From positions 124,001 to 188,000 of the forward strand of contig NZ_JAGEMO020000016.1 in NCBI RefSeq assembly GCF_017921975.2: a stretch of 64,000 nucleotides of DNA, in the 5' to 3' direction. The DNA is from Hymenobacter terricola. GTDB lineage: Bacteria; Bacteroidota; Bacteroidia; Cytophagales; Hymenobacteraceae. Shown here piece by piece: positions 25,987 to 34,881 of the stretch; the first letter of the stretch is position 1; every line of letters starts with the position of its first letter. Both the position numbers and the translations under genes were made by a program. The notes beneath the pieces are model-generated. The model was not told the DNA's origin and ran no database searches. It was given only the letters and a program-made list of their open reading frames with translations.

Positions 25987-27251
25987 GCCCAACCTTCTTC
26001 TGGCCGCTCCGGGCTTTTCGTCCGGGGCGGTTTCAGGTGGCCCCGCGCTACTGGGTGGTGGCCGGCCAGGCTACCGTGAGCGCCACCAGTTTTCTTACCA
26101 ACCTCTTTATTGCCAGGCTATGCGGACTAACGACATTCGGCGAATACAGCGCCTGGCAGCTAGTGTTGCTGCTGCTGCTGGCCGTGCAGGGGGCCATCAT
26201 TACGCAGCCCATGCAGGTGGTGGTGGGCGCGTTGCCCGCTGCCCGCCGCCCGGCCTATCAGCAGCTGCTGCTGGCGGGGCAATTAATTTTTAGTCTGCTG
26301 GCCGTGGCCGGCGTGCTGGCGGGTGCGCACCGGCTGCCTCAGGCAGCCACGGTGCTCCCCGCCTTTTTGGTGCTAGTGGCCGCCGCCGGGGGCCAGGACA
26401 CCTTGCGCAAGCTGCTGCTCGCCGATGGCAAAGTGCAGGTGGCCCTGGCCAGCGACGTGCTTTCGGCGGGCGGGCAGTTGCTGGTGCTGCTGGCCCTGGC
26501 CCTGCGCTCCGAAAGGGCCACGCTGGCCCAGGTGATGTGGGCCGTGGGCCTCACCACCGTGCCGGCGCTGCTGCTGAGCGGGCGGGCGCTGGGCGCGTGG
26601 CCCAGCCTGCGCGGCTGGCACCGGTTTGGGCGGCGGCACTGGCGGCAGGCGCGCTGGCTGCTGCCCACGTCCCTGCTCCAGTGGGGCTCGGCTAATATTT
26701 TGCTGGTGTTTGCGGGCTGGGCGGGCTCGCCGGCCATGCTGGGCGTGCTGCGGCTGGCCCAAACGGCCATGGGCGTCTTCAACCTGGGCCTGCAAGCCGT
26801 GGAAAACTATGCCTTGCCGCGCCTCAGCCAAAGCTTCTACCACGCGCCCCAGCTGTTTGCAAAGCAGCGGGCGGCGCTGGTCCGGAAAATGCTGCTGGCG
26901 GCCGTGCCGGTGCTGGCGCTGCTGGCCCTGGCGGCCGGGCCGCTGGTGGCGCGCTTTGGCCCGGCGGGCGGCAATCAATACCCTGGTTTACTGCGCTGGT
27001 GCTGCCTGCTCTACGTAGTGATTCTGCTGGTGTACCCGCTCCGGCTGACAATTCGCCTGCAGGCCGATTCGCGCCACTATTTCGCGGGCTACGTGCTTAG
27101 CATCGTGGTTTCGCTGCTGTCGGTGCGCTGGCTCACGGGGCACTACCAGGCCAGCGGCGTGGTGCTGGGCTGGCTGCTGGCGCAGCTGGTGCTGGGCGGC
27201 TACTGGGCGCTGGCGTTGCGCCGCACCGCTCCGGCGGCGGTTACCAGGTGA
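25983..27251 (+). CDS. Polysaccharide flippase (Wzx-like, oligosaccharide flippase family)
   Basis: This polytopic inner-membrane protein has 422 residues with about 10-12 hydrophobic helices (VLLLLLAVQGAII, LLAVAGVLAGA, MLLAAVPVLALLALAAGPLVA). The N-terminal FLTNLFIARLCGLTTFGEYSAW is characteristic of Wzx/MATE-type polysaccharide exporters (FG.Y). It should flip lipid-linked repeat units across the inner membrane. The GTG start overlaps the preceding TGA (GTGA), so it is translationally coupled to the chain-length gene. It is the last gene of the site-B operon and is followed by a strong hairpin. Confidence 0.85.
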   Translation: MSPTFFWPLRAFRPGRFQVAPRYWVVAGQATVSATSFLTNLFIARLCGLTTFGEYSAWQLVLLLLLAVQGAIITQPMQVVVGALPAARRPAYQQLLLAGQLIFSLLAVAGVLAGAHRLPQAATVLPAFLVLVAAAGGQDTLRKLLLADGKVQVALASDVLSAGGQLLVLLALALRSERATLAQVMWAVGLTTVPALLLSGRALGAWPSLRGWHRFGRRHWRQARWLLPTSLLQWGSANILLVFAGWAGSPAMLGVLRLAQTAMGVFNLGLQAVENYALPRLSQSFYHAPQLFAKQRAALVRKMLLAAVPVLALLALAAGPLVARFGPAGGNQYPGLLRWCCLLYVVILLVYPLRLTIRLQADSRHYFAGYVLSIVVSLLSVRWLTGHYQASGVVLGWLLAQLVLGGYWALALRRTAPAAVTR

Positions 27252-27278
27252 TAATGAGCATAATTGGGGGTTGAAAAT

Positions 27279-27322
27279 AATAGCTCCACTTTTCAGACGA
27301 TACTCTGAAAAGTGGAGCTATT
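27279..27322. terminator. 19-bp hairpin after the flippase gene, overlapping enhancer C
   Basis: A perfect 19-bp stem (27279-27297 with 27304-27322) has a 6-nt loop. It ends the export operon and may act as an intrinsic terminator, although only TTT follows. The same bases contain the enhancer element of sigma-54 site C, so the palindrome may serve both as terminator and as activator-binding dyad. Confidence 0.65.
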
Positions 27323-27399
27323 TCAGTTGAATTTCCATCATAATGCATTAAAAACCAATAATTTAACTAAAAAACTTGGTTTTGGCACCTCATTGGCCT
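27284..27399 (+). promoter_or_regulatory. Sigma-54 promoter with upstream enhancer, site C (polymerase operon)
   Basis: The core TTTGGCACCTCATTGGCC has GG at 27384-27385 and GC at 27396-27397. The enhancer CTCCACTTTTCAGA is centred 93 bp upstream of the GG. The TCAGA-N6-TCTGA dyad is centred 83.5 bp upstream, the same distance as at site B. The first ATG of the operon is about 65 nt after the predicted transcription start. Confidence 0.8.
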
Positions 27400-27473
27400 T
27401 AGCCTCGGCCAAGCGAGTTGCCACGCCGAACCGGACGCGAAAGAAACCGGTCGTTTGCTAACTATTCAATGAC

Positions 27474-28601
27474 ATGAAAATCATTCATTTAATTCTCGGA
27501 AAAGCCAACCCCGAACGCATGAACGGGGTGAACAAAGTGGTGCACGCGCTGGCCACCCAGCAGCACCGCGCCGGGGCCGATGTGGCCGTGTGGGGCATTG
27601 CCGCCGACCTCAGCGAAAACTACCCGGCCCGCGAGTTTGCCACCCGGCTGTTTGCCGCCCGCCGCAACCCCTTTGGCTTGCCCAAAGAGCTGCTGGCGGC
27701 CCTGGACGAGCTGAGCCGCAGCGCAGCAGTGGTGCATTTGCACGGGGCTTTCATTCCGGTGTTCTACACGGTGGCGCGGCAGCTCACGGCGCTGGGTATT
27801 CCGTATGTGCTCACGCCGCACGGCAGCTACAGCCCGGCGGCGCGGCGCAAAAGCTGGCTCACCAAGCTGGCTTATACGTTTTTGTTCGAGGGCTATTTGC
27901 TGCGGCATTCGGCGCGGGTGCACTGCCTGGGGGCGAGCGAGGTGACGGGCGTGGAGCACATGAGCCACGCCGTGCGCACCAGCCTGATGCCGTACGGCTT
28001 TGAGCCACCCCGGCCGGTGTCGCCCATGTTTCCGGCCGCGCGGGGCCGCTTCCGGGTGGGTTTCTGCGGCCGGCTCGACGACAACCACAAGGGGCTGGAT
28101 TGCCTGCTGGCCGGCTTCGCCGAATTTGCCCGCCTGGTGCCCGAGGCCGAGCTGTGGGTAATTGGCGACGGCCCCGACCGGGCGCTGGTGGCCGACTGGG
28201 CCGCCGAAGCGCCCGAAGGTTCGGTGCAGCTGCTGGGCAGCCGCTACGGCGACGAAAAAATTGGCCTGCTGGGCCAGCTCGACGTGTTTGCCCACACGTC
28301 GCACTACGAGGGCCTGCCCACCGCCGTGCTCGAAGCCGTGGCCCTGGGCATCCCCTGCGTGGTGACGGAAGCCACCAACCTGGGCAGCTACGTGCGCGAA
28401 TTTGGCTGCGGCGAGGTGATGGCCACCGCCAGTCCCGAGCTATTCACCGATGCCCTCCACCGCCTGTATGCCCAATGGGCCGCCCCCGCCGAGGCGGAGG
28501 CGCTGGCCCTGCGCTGCCGCCGCATGGTGCGCATCGCCTTCAACTGGCCCAACCTGCTGCCCGCTTATGAGCGGATGTACCAGGACGCCCTAGCCGCCTG
28601 A
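27474..28601 (+). CDS. Glycosyltransferase family 4 (GT-B)
   Basis: This 375-residue cytoplasmic or membrane-associated GT-B glycosyltransferase begins MKIIHLILGKANPERMNGVN with the typical Gly-rich donor/acceptor loop. HLHGAFIP and LTPHGSYSP lie in the N-domain. The C-domain shows VGFCGRLDDNHKGLD, the donor-binding SHYEGLPTAVLEAVALGIPCV (the E-x7-E motif of GT4) and a C-terminal helix. It probably adds one sugar to the EPS repeat unit; donor and acceptor cannot be told. It is first in the operon behind sigma-54 site C, and the polymerase/ligase gene follows after 6 nt. Confidence 0.88.
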   Translation: MKIIHLILGKANPERMNGVNKVVHALATQQHRAGADVAVWGIAADLSENYPAREFATRLFAARRNPFGLPKELLAALDELSRSAAVVHLHGAFIPVFYTVARQLTALGIPYVLTPHGSYSPAARRKSWLTKLAYTFLFEGYLLRHSARVHCLGASEVTGVEHMSHAVRTSLMPYGFEPPRPVSPMFPAARGRFRVGFCGRLDDNHKGLDCLLAGFAEFARLVPEAELWVIGDGPDRALVADWAAEAPEGSVQLLGSRYGDEKIGLLGQLDVFAHTSHYEGLPTAVLEAVALGIPCVVTEATNLGSYVREFGCGEVMATASPELFTDALHRLYAQWAAPAEAEALALRCRRMVRIAFNWPNLLPAYERMYQDALAA

Positions 28602-28607
28602 TTTACG

Positions 28608-29909
28608 ATGACCAACCTGCTACCCGCCGCCGCGCCGCACCGCGCTTTTTTGCGCACCCTGAGCGTGCTCCTTACCGCGATTGTGCTCATCAAGCTGAGC
28701 GGTTTTTTTGCCTGGAACGATGACATCGGCATCACGCGCATCCTCAAGCTGGTGACCCGCCTGGGCATGACGGCCGCCGTTTACGGGACGTATTCGCTGA
28801 TAATCCGCCGGGGTGCCATCGACTCGTTTCGCTGGCACAATGGTCCGGTGCCGCTGCTGTATGGCGCGTACCTGCTGCTCGGGCTGGCCTCCCTGCTGTG
28901 GTCCCGCAACCCCGGCTACTCGTTTCTGCAATGGGTGATGGACCTGGAAAGCCTCGTCTTCGCCTACTATTTCGTGAAATGCTTTTTGCTAATCAAGGAG
29001 TTTTTCCCGGAAAGCCAGGTGCGTTTCTACCATGTGCTGGGCAATGCGGTTTTCCTGATTCTACTGGTGTTTCTGGTGGGCGCGCTGGTGGCTCCCGACA
29101 CGTTTTACCGCCTCACCCACGGCGGCGAAGAGGCCCGCCTGGGCGGCTTCATCATGAACCCCAACGAGCTGGGCATGCTCTGCGTGGTGGGCATTGCCTG
29201 CCTGATGTTTGACCTGGAGCGCCGCCACCGAACGGTGCTCACGGCGGTCAAAATCGGGCTGCTGCTGGGGGCGCTGGTGCTCACCGGGTCGCGCTCGTCG
29301 CTGGTGGGGTTTGTGCTGGTGCTGTTTTTCCACCTCCGGCAGGCCGGCAACCCGCGCCTGAAATGGGCCGCCAACGTTGCCGCCCTGCTGGCCCTGCCGG
29401 CCGTGGTGCCGCTGGTGTTCATCAAGCAAGGCGGCCTGGAGGAAGTGCTGAGCATGACCGGCCGGCTGCCCTTCTGGCACGCCCTGCTGACGGAGGCGCT
29501 GCCCCGCGAGCCGCTGCTGGGCTACGGCTTCATGCGCATCAGCTACGGCGACTATTTCCAGAGCGTGCACACCTACGCCGCCCAAATGGCCCACAACACC
29601 TTCATCCAGGTGCTGATGAACCTGGGGCTGGTGGGCTTCACCATTGCCATGCTGCAATTGGGCTTCACCATCCGCGCCTTCGTGCGGCAGGCCGACCCGC
29701 AGGTGCGGCTGCTGGGGGCGGGCCTGCTCATCCCCATTCTCATCAATTCCTTCACCGAGTTCGGCATTTTTGGCATGACGAACTACGGCATTCTGTTTTA
29801 TCAGTTTCTTATCTTCTTCGGCAGCCTGCACTACCACGCCCGGCTCTCGCCCGGCGAGCAGCTGTGGCTGCACCGCCGCCGCCCCGAACTGGCCCTGGCG
29901 GCAGCCTGA
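28608..29909 (+). CDS. O-antigen polymerase/ligase family membrane protein (Wzy-like)
   Basis: This 433-residue polytopic protein has about 10-12 TM helices and a large periplasmic loop. The Wzy_C/O-antigen ligase signature is visible around residues 325-345 (AHNTFIQVLMNLGLVGF), preceded by RLPFWHALL and LLGYGFM. In a Wzx/Wzy EPS cluster with export lipoprotein and chain-length protein it most likely polymerises repeat units, although the same family includes WaaL ligases. It is located 6 nt after the glycosyltransferase gene in the site-C operon. Confidence 0.85.
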   Translation: MTNLLPAAAPHRAFLRTLSVLLTAIVLIKLSGFFAWNDDIGITRILKLVTRLGMTAAVYGTYSLIIRRGAIDSFRWHNGPVPLLYGAYLLLGLASLLWSRNPGYSFLQWVMDLESLVFAYYFVKCFLLIKEFFPESQVRFYHVLGNAVFLILLVFLVGALVAPDTFYRLTHGGEEARLGGFIMNPNELGMLCVVGIACLMFDLERRHRTVLTAVKIGLLLGALVLTGSRSSLVGFVLVLFFHLRQAGNPRLKWAANVAALLALPAVVPLVFIKQGGLEEVLSMTGRLPFWHALLTEALPREPLLGYGFMRISYGDYFQSVHTYAAQMAHNTFIQVLMNLGLVGFTIAMLQLGFTIRAFVRQADPQVRLLGAGLLIPILINSFTEFGIFGMTNYGILFYQFLIFFGSLHYHARLSPGEQLWLHRRRPELALAAA

Positions 29910-29952
29910 TTGCACGCAATAAACCACTGAAATAAAGTAGATTATATAACGT

Positions 29953-31140
29953 ATGTTTACCCTGAAAACACTGGCGGCGCAAGCGCTGGGTACCACTCAT
30001 AACCGGATTTTCGGGCTTGATTTGCTGCGGGCCGTGGCCATTTTTATCACCGTGTACGGCCACGCGGCGATGCTGGTGCCGCCGGCTTATCGGTCGTGGC
30101 ACAACCTGCCGGCGTCCGCCATCGACGGGGTCAATATCTTCTTCGTGCTGAGCGGCTACCTCATCGGCGGCATCCTGCTCAAGGCCCTGCTCGACCCGCG
30201 CCAGCCCTTTTCGCTGCGGCATTTCTGGATGCGGCGCTGGCTGCGCACGCTGCCGGCCTACCTGGTGGTGCTCACGAGCCTGGTGCTGCTGGCGGCCCTG
30301 CGCCACCAGCTGCCCGCCGGGGTGTACCGCTATTTTATATTCAGCCAGAACCTGAGCACGCCCCACCCCACTTTCTTTCCCGAAGGCTGGAGCCTGGCGG
30401 TAGAAGAGTGGTTTTACCTGCTGTTCCCCACCACGGTGCTCGTGCTCCTGGGCCTCTTCCGGAACCGACGGGTGGCGCTGGCGGGCACCATCGGGCTGTT
30501 TTTGGTGCTGCCGCTGGTGTTCAGGTTCTACCAGTACCAGCAGGGGCAGGGCCTGGCCGCGGCGCTCTGGGATGGCTACTACCGGCGCGTGGTGGCTGCC
30601 CGCCTCGATGCCATTGCCCTGGGCGTGCTGGCCTGCTACCTTCAGCACTACCACGCCGGCGCGTGGCGGGCGCTGCGGCGGCCCGGCCTGGGGCTGGCGG
30701 TGGGGCTGCTGCTCGTAACGTTTCTGTACCCGAAGCTGGGTGCCCATGTGCTGTTCTACAACGTGTGGTGCCGCTCCCTGCTCGAAGGCCTGGTGGTGCT
30801 GGTGGTGCTGCCGTATTTCTCGCAGCTGCGCTACGCTCGCTATTCACCGGCCATGCGCGGCCTCACACTGCTGAGCCTCGTTTCCTACTCCATGTACCTG
30901 CTCAACAAGTCGGTACTGATAAAGCTGGTGCTGCTGCCGCTGGAGCGCACCGTGCTCACGCCGTACCTGGGGGCCGGCGGCTGGCTCGTGGCCTACGTGC
31001 TGTACTGGGGGCTGCTGGTGAGCGGGGCCCTACTGCTGTATACCTATGTGGAGCAGCCCTTTATGCGCCTGCGGGACGTCTTTGAGAAGCCCAGGCCAAA
31101 GCCGGTGGTGGCCGCCGCGCTGGCAGTTGCGGGGCACTAG
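29953..31140 (+). CDS. Membrane acyltransferase 3 family protein
   Basis: This 395-residue OafA/YrhL-type O-acyltransferase begins RIFGLDLLRAVAIFITVYGH, with the conserved Arg and the catalytic His of the family. FFVLSGYLIGG, FWMRRWLRTLPAY and WSLAVEEWFYLLFP follow, and about ten TM helices are present. It should acetylate or otherwise acylate the polysaccharide in the membrane. It follows the polymerase gene on the same strand after 43 nt, so it is likely the third gene of the site-C operon. Confidence 0.9.
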   Translation: MFTLKTLAAQALGTTHNRIFGLDLLRAVAIFITVYGHAAMLVPPAYRSWHNLPASAIDGVNIFFVLSGYLIGGILLKALLDPRQPFSLRHFWMRRWLRTLPAYLVVLTSLVLLAALRHQLPAGVYRYFIFSQNLSTPHPTFFPEGWSLAVEEWFYLLFPTTVLVLLGLFRNRRVALAGTIGLFLVLPLVFRFYQYQQGQGLAAALWDGYYRRVVAARLDAIALGVLACYLQHYHAGAWRALRRPGLGLAVGLLLVTFLYPKLGAHVLFYNVWCRSLLEGLVVLVVLPYFSQLRYARYSPAMRGLTLLSLVSYSMYLLNKSVLIKLVLLPLERTVLTPYLGAGGWLVAYVLYWGLLVSGALLLYTYVEQPFMRLRDVFEKPRPKPVVAAALAVAGH

Positions 31141-31335
31141 CCGTTTTCGCCCGTCCCGTTATTCTTCCCCCCCAGTCACTGGGTTCTTTTCTTCCTGGCT
31201 CATGCCGCAGCCCCGCCCTTTGCGCATTGGTATTGAGGCCCGGCGCCGGTTTCGGCCCCAGCCAGTATTCGCCGGCTAATCCACAGCGGTTTTCCCGCGA
31301 ATACCCTGGTAACTCATTCGACTTTGTGCTAATTT

Positions 31336-34053
31336 ATGACCACTGCTACCCTTATCGCGCCGAGTGCCATCAACTACCCGGCGGCGCTGGCCGCCGCCGA
31401 GCAGCACATCCAGAAGCTCACCGCGGCCCTGGCGCGGGCCCGCGAGGTAGAGCAGATGGTGGAACACCTGTCGGACCGGCTGCTCGAAGGACTGCTGCTG
31501 CTGGACGCCACGGGCATCATTGTGCTGGCCAATCGCCGGTTTTTCAGCTTGCTGGGTCTGCCCGATGAGCCGGCCGTGTGGCACGGCAAATCGGTGCGGT
31601 GCCTGGCGGCAAAGGTGCAGCCCCTGGTGGCCGCGCCCGCCGAGCTGGTGCGCTGGGCCGAGCGCGAATTGCCCTGGCGGCAGCAGGAACAGCAGGAATT
31701 GGTGACGCTCCACCAAGGGGCCGTGCTCGCTTGTGAGATGATGCCGCCCGCCGCCGAAGCGGGCCCGGCCGGCACCTGGCTGCTGGCGCTGCGCGACGTG
31801 AGCGAGCAGCAGCACCTGCGGGCGGCCCTAAAATCCGTGTCCTGCATTCCCGAAGAGGACCCCAGCCCCATTGTGCGCATCGGGGCCAACGGGCAGCAGC
31901 TCTACGCCAACCCGGCGGCCCGGCGCGTGGGCCGGCACCTGACGCGGGCCGAGCAGGTGCGGCTGCAAAAGCAGCTGCGCTGTGCCGCCGCCGCTGCCCT
32001 GGCCCAGGCAGCCCCGCACCAGCTCGAAGTTGCGCTGAGGGAACAGGTGTACAGCGTGGCCGTGATGCCGTTCCCACGGGAAGGCTACGTCAACCTGTAT
32101 TTCGCCGACATCTCGGAGCGCGAGGCCGTGCGCCAGCAGCTTGCCGAGCAGCAGCAGTTTACCCAGCAGGTGCTCGATACCATTCCCGCCCTGATTTTTG
32201 TGCGGGATACGAAGCAGCAATTTGTCTTTCAGAACCCGGCCATGCAGGGCCTGATGGCAGGCTCCGGCATGGCCCGGCCCGACGCCGTGGCCCCGGATAG
32301 CGTGCTGGCCCGGGAGCTGGCCGAGTACGCGGCCGTGGACGTGCAGGTGCTGGCCACGGGCCAGGAAATAGCCACGGAAGAAGCCCACACGCTGCTCGAT
32401 GGCACCATCCGCTGGTTCTATACCGTGAAGGGGCCCCTGCACCGGCCCGATGGCACGGTGCACGTACTGGGCGTGAGCACCGACATCACGGCCCTGAAGC
32501 AGAGCCGGCAAACCCTGGAGCGCAGCGAAAAGCAGTACCGCGACCTGATGACGTACAGCCAGGCGTTCATTTTTACGCATGATTTGCAGGGCCGCGTGCT
32601 CACCGTGAACCCGGCGGTGACCGCGCTGCTCAACCGCCCGGTCGAGGAGCTGCTCGGCCAGAGCATGGCCATCAACCTGCCGCCCGAAGACATCCCGGCC
32701 TTCGAGCAGTACCTCCAGCTCATGAGCACGGCGCGGGAAGCCACGGGCGTGCAGCGCATGAGCCCGCACGGCAGCCCGCGGCTGCATTACCTGCAGTACC
32801 GCAGCTTTCGGGTAGAAGAGCCCAACCAGGTGCCCTACATCATCGTCCACACCCACGACATTACGGAGCGCGTGCTGGCCGGCAAAGAGCTGAAGCGCGC
32901 CAAGCAGGCCGCCGAGGCCGCCGTGCGGGCCCGCGAAAACTTCCTGGCCAACATGAGCCACGAAATCCGCACGCCCATGAACGGCGTGCTGGGCGTGGCC
33001 AACCTGCTGGCTAAAACCCCTTTGACCGTGGAGCAGCAGGAGCTGCTGCGCATCATTCGCGTCTCGGGGCAGCACCTGCTGGCCGTGCTCAACGACGTGC
33101 TCGACATGGCCAAAATCGCCTCCGGCAAGCTGGAGCTGAATCTGGAATCGTTCAATCTCTGCGATTCGGTGGCGCAGGCCCTGCAGCCGCTGGCCCTGCA
33201 GGCCCTGGAAAAAGGCCTCCACTTCGAGGGCACGCCGCTGAGCGCCACCTGCCCGTTTCCGCTGGTGCAGGCCGATGCCCACCGCATCAACCAGATTATG
33301 CTGAACCTGGTGAGCAACGCCGTCAAATTCACCCCGGCGGGCGGACGGGTGAAAGTGAAGGGCGAACTGCTGGCCCAAACCGCCGACACGCTCACCGTGC
33401 GGTTCCGCGTCACGGATACCGGCCTGGGCATGGCCCCGGAAGTGCAGGCGCGCATCTTCGAGAGCTTCACCCAGGCCTACGCCGATACGGCGCGGCGCTT
33501 TGGGGGCACGGGCCTGGGCCTGAGCATCAGCCGGGCCCTGGTGGAGCAGATGGGCGGCGAGCTGACGGTGGCCAGCGCCCTGGGCGTGGGCAGCACCTTT
33601 GCCTTCAGCCTGACGCTGGCCAGGGCCGTGGCACCAGCCGTGGAGAGCGTGGCGGAGGCCTTCGACACCGGCGTGCTGGCCGGCGTGCGGGTGCTGCTGG
33701 TGGAGGACAACGACATCAACCGCTTCGTGGCCCGGCGCACCATGCAGGAGTGGGGCATCGTGGTGACCGAAGCCGTGGACGGCGCCAGCGGAGTGGCCCG
33801 GTTTGCCCAGCAGCCCTTCGACCTGGTGCTGATGGACATCCAGATGCCCGGCATGAGCGGCCTGGACGCCATGGCCCTCATTCGGGCCCATGCCGAGCCG
33901 GCGCGGGCCGGCGTCCCCATCCTGGCGCTCACGGCCAACGCCTTCCACGCCGACCACGAGCGCTACCGCGCCGCCGGCATGAACGACTGCCTGGCCAAGC
34001 CCTTCGAAGAAGCCGAACTGTATGACAAGCTGCGGAAGCTGCTGCGCTACTAA
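31336..34053 (+). CDS. Multi-PAS hybrid histidine kinase with C-terminal receiver
   Basis: This 905-residue cytoplasmic hybrid kinase has an N-terminal coiled segment, about four PAS domains (residues 45-510; ADISEREAVRQQ, GVSTDITALKQSR and HDITERV mark their ends), HisKA with His542 ([14 protein letters not shown]), HATPase ([30 protein letters not shown]) and a receiver with Asp834 (LMDIQMPGMSG) and LAKPF. There is no Hpt, so an external Hpt such as the one at 44114 could complete the relay. Its receiver is the closest visible relative of the dead remnant at 6670-7060. It sits inside the EPS region between the acyltransferase and an uncharacterised exported protein. Confidence 0.9.
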   Translation: MTTATLIAPSAINYPAALAAAEQHIQKLTAALARAREVEQMVEHLSDRLLEGLLLLDATGIIVLANRRFFSLLGLPDEPAVWHGKSVRCLAAKVQPLVAAPAELVRWAERELPWRQQEQQELVTLHQGAVLACEMMPPAAEAGPAGTWLLALRDVSEQQHLRAALKSVSCIPEEDPSPIVRIGANGQQLYANPAARRVGRHLTRAEQVRLQKQLRCAAAAALAQAAPHQLEVALREQVYSVAVMPFPREGYVNLYFADISEREAVRQQLAEQQQFTQQVLDTIPALIFVRDTKQQFVFQNPAMQGLMAGSGMARPDAVAPDSVLARELAEYAAVDVQVLATGQEIATEEAHTLLDGTIRWFYTVKGPLHRPDGTVHVLGVSTDITALKQSRQTLERSEKQYRDLMTYSQAFIFTHDLQGRVLTVNPAVTALLNRPVEELLGQSMAINLPPEDIPAFEQYLQLMSTAREATGVQRMSPHGSPRLHYLQYRSFRVEEPNQVPYIIVHTHDITERVLAGKELKRAKQAAEAAVRARENFLANMSHEIRTPMNGVLGVANLLAKTPLTVEQQELLRIIRVSGQHLLAVLNDVLDMAKIASGKLELNLESFNLCDSVAQALQPLALQALEKGLHFEGTPLSATCPFPLVQADAHRINQIMLNLVSNAVKFTPAGGRVKVKGELLAQTADTLTVRFRVTDTGLGMAPEVQARIFESFTQAYADTARRFGGTGLGLSISRALVEQMGGELTVASALGVGSTFAFSLTLARAVAPAVESVAEAFDTGVLAGVRVLLVEDNDINRFVARRTMQEWGIVVTEAVDGASGVARFAQQPFDLVLMDIQMPGMSGLDAMALIRAHAEPARAGVPILALTANAFHADHERYRAAGMNDCLAKPFEEAELYDKLRKLLRY

Positions 34054-34133
34054 TAAGTTGATTTTTAGTCGATAGCGCCGATTAAGCCCAGCGCTGCTCA
34101 ATCACTGCTCTTTCGGATTTATCCCCGCCTACC

Positions 34134-34787
34134 ATGAAAATTATTGCCTTCCTTCGTTGCGGCTTGCTGGCCGGTGCTGCCGTGGCCTGCGCCGCTCCCG
34201 GCCACGTGCTGCAGCACCTGCCTTCTGCCGTCAACGCCCACCGGCTGCCGCCCCTGGAGCCCACCGTAGAAATGGGGGCCCTGAACAACACCGACGGCAC
34301 GTCGCACGATGACCTGCTGCGCTTGTTCCAAAACGAGATTTACCGCAATGTGGCGGAGCCGACCAGCATGACCAGCCTGGGCTCGGCGCTGCTGCAGGTG
34401 CCCGAGGCCGAGGTGAAGCGCACCGGCCGCGCCCTGCAAATAATTCAGCTCGTTACGATGCTCACGCCCAGCCTCCTGGGCCTGCCCCTGGAAACCTACC
34501 AAACCACCCTCACGGCTAAGGTGCAAATCCGGGACTTGCAGGGCAAGGTGCTGGGCGAGTACGAAGGCCATGGGCAGGCGAAGGTGCAGGTGGCCATGTA
34601 CTACGGCTATTCGCAGCGCCACGCCCCCGGCTTGTCCGATGCCCTGGCCCTGCGCATGGCCCTGGCCCAGATTCGGCAGCAGCTCGACACGGCGGCCACC
34701 CGCCTGCGCCCGTTGTTGCTGGCCGCGGGGCCGGTAGCAACAACCATACAGCCCGCGCCCCAAGCGGCCGCCACCGACCTCCGATAG
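34134..34787 (+). CDS. Predicted exported protein, possible lipoprotein, unknown function
   Basis: This 217-residue protein has an N-terminal signal (MKIIAFLRCGLLAGAAVACA) with a possible but imperfect lipobox (AVAC). The mature part has a short HDDLLRLFQNEIYRNV segment, a hydrophobic stretch (QIIQLVTMLTPSLLGLP), and a region with alternating hydrophobic residues suggesting beta strands (TLTAKVQIRDLQGKVLGEYEG). The family is not recognised. It follows the hybrid kinase and precedes another exported protein on the same strand, so it may belong to the cell-envelope set, but no operon evidence is strong. Confidence 0.65.
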   Translation: MKIIAFLRCGLLAGAAVACAAPGHVLQHLPSAVNAHRLPPLEPTVEMGALNNTDGTSHDDLLRLFQNEIYRNVAEPTSMTSLGSALLQVPEAEVKRTGRALQIIQLVTMLTPSLLGLPLETYQTTLTAKVQIRDLQGKVLGEYEGHGQAKVQVAMYYGYSQRHAPGLSDALALRMALAQIRQQLDTAATRLRPLLLAAGPVATTIQPAPQAAATDLR

Positions 34788-34881
34788 CCCCACATTTCGG
34801 TTTTCCGCACAATTCTTCGGTGGGAGGCCGGCCCGACGCCTTCCTTGCCGCGTGCCTTTCCATCTTATAACAGTATTTCTG

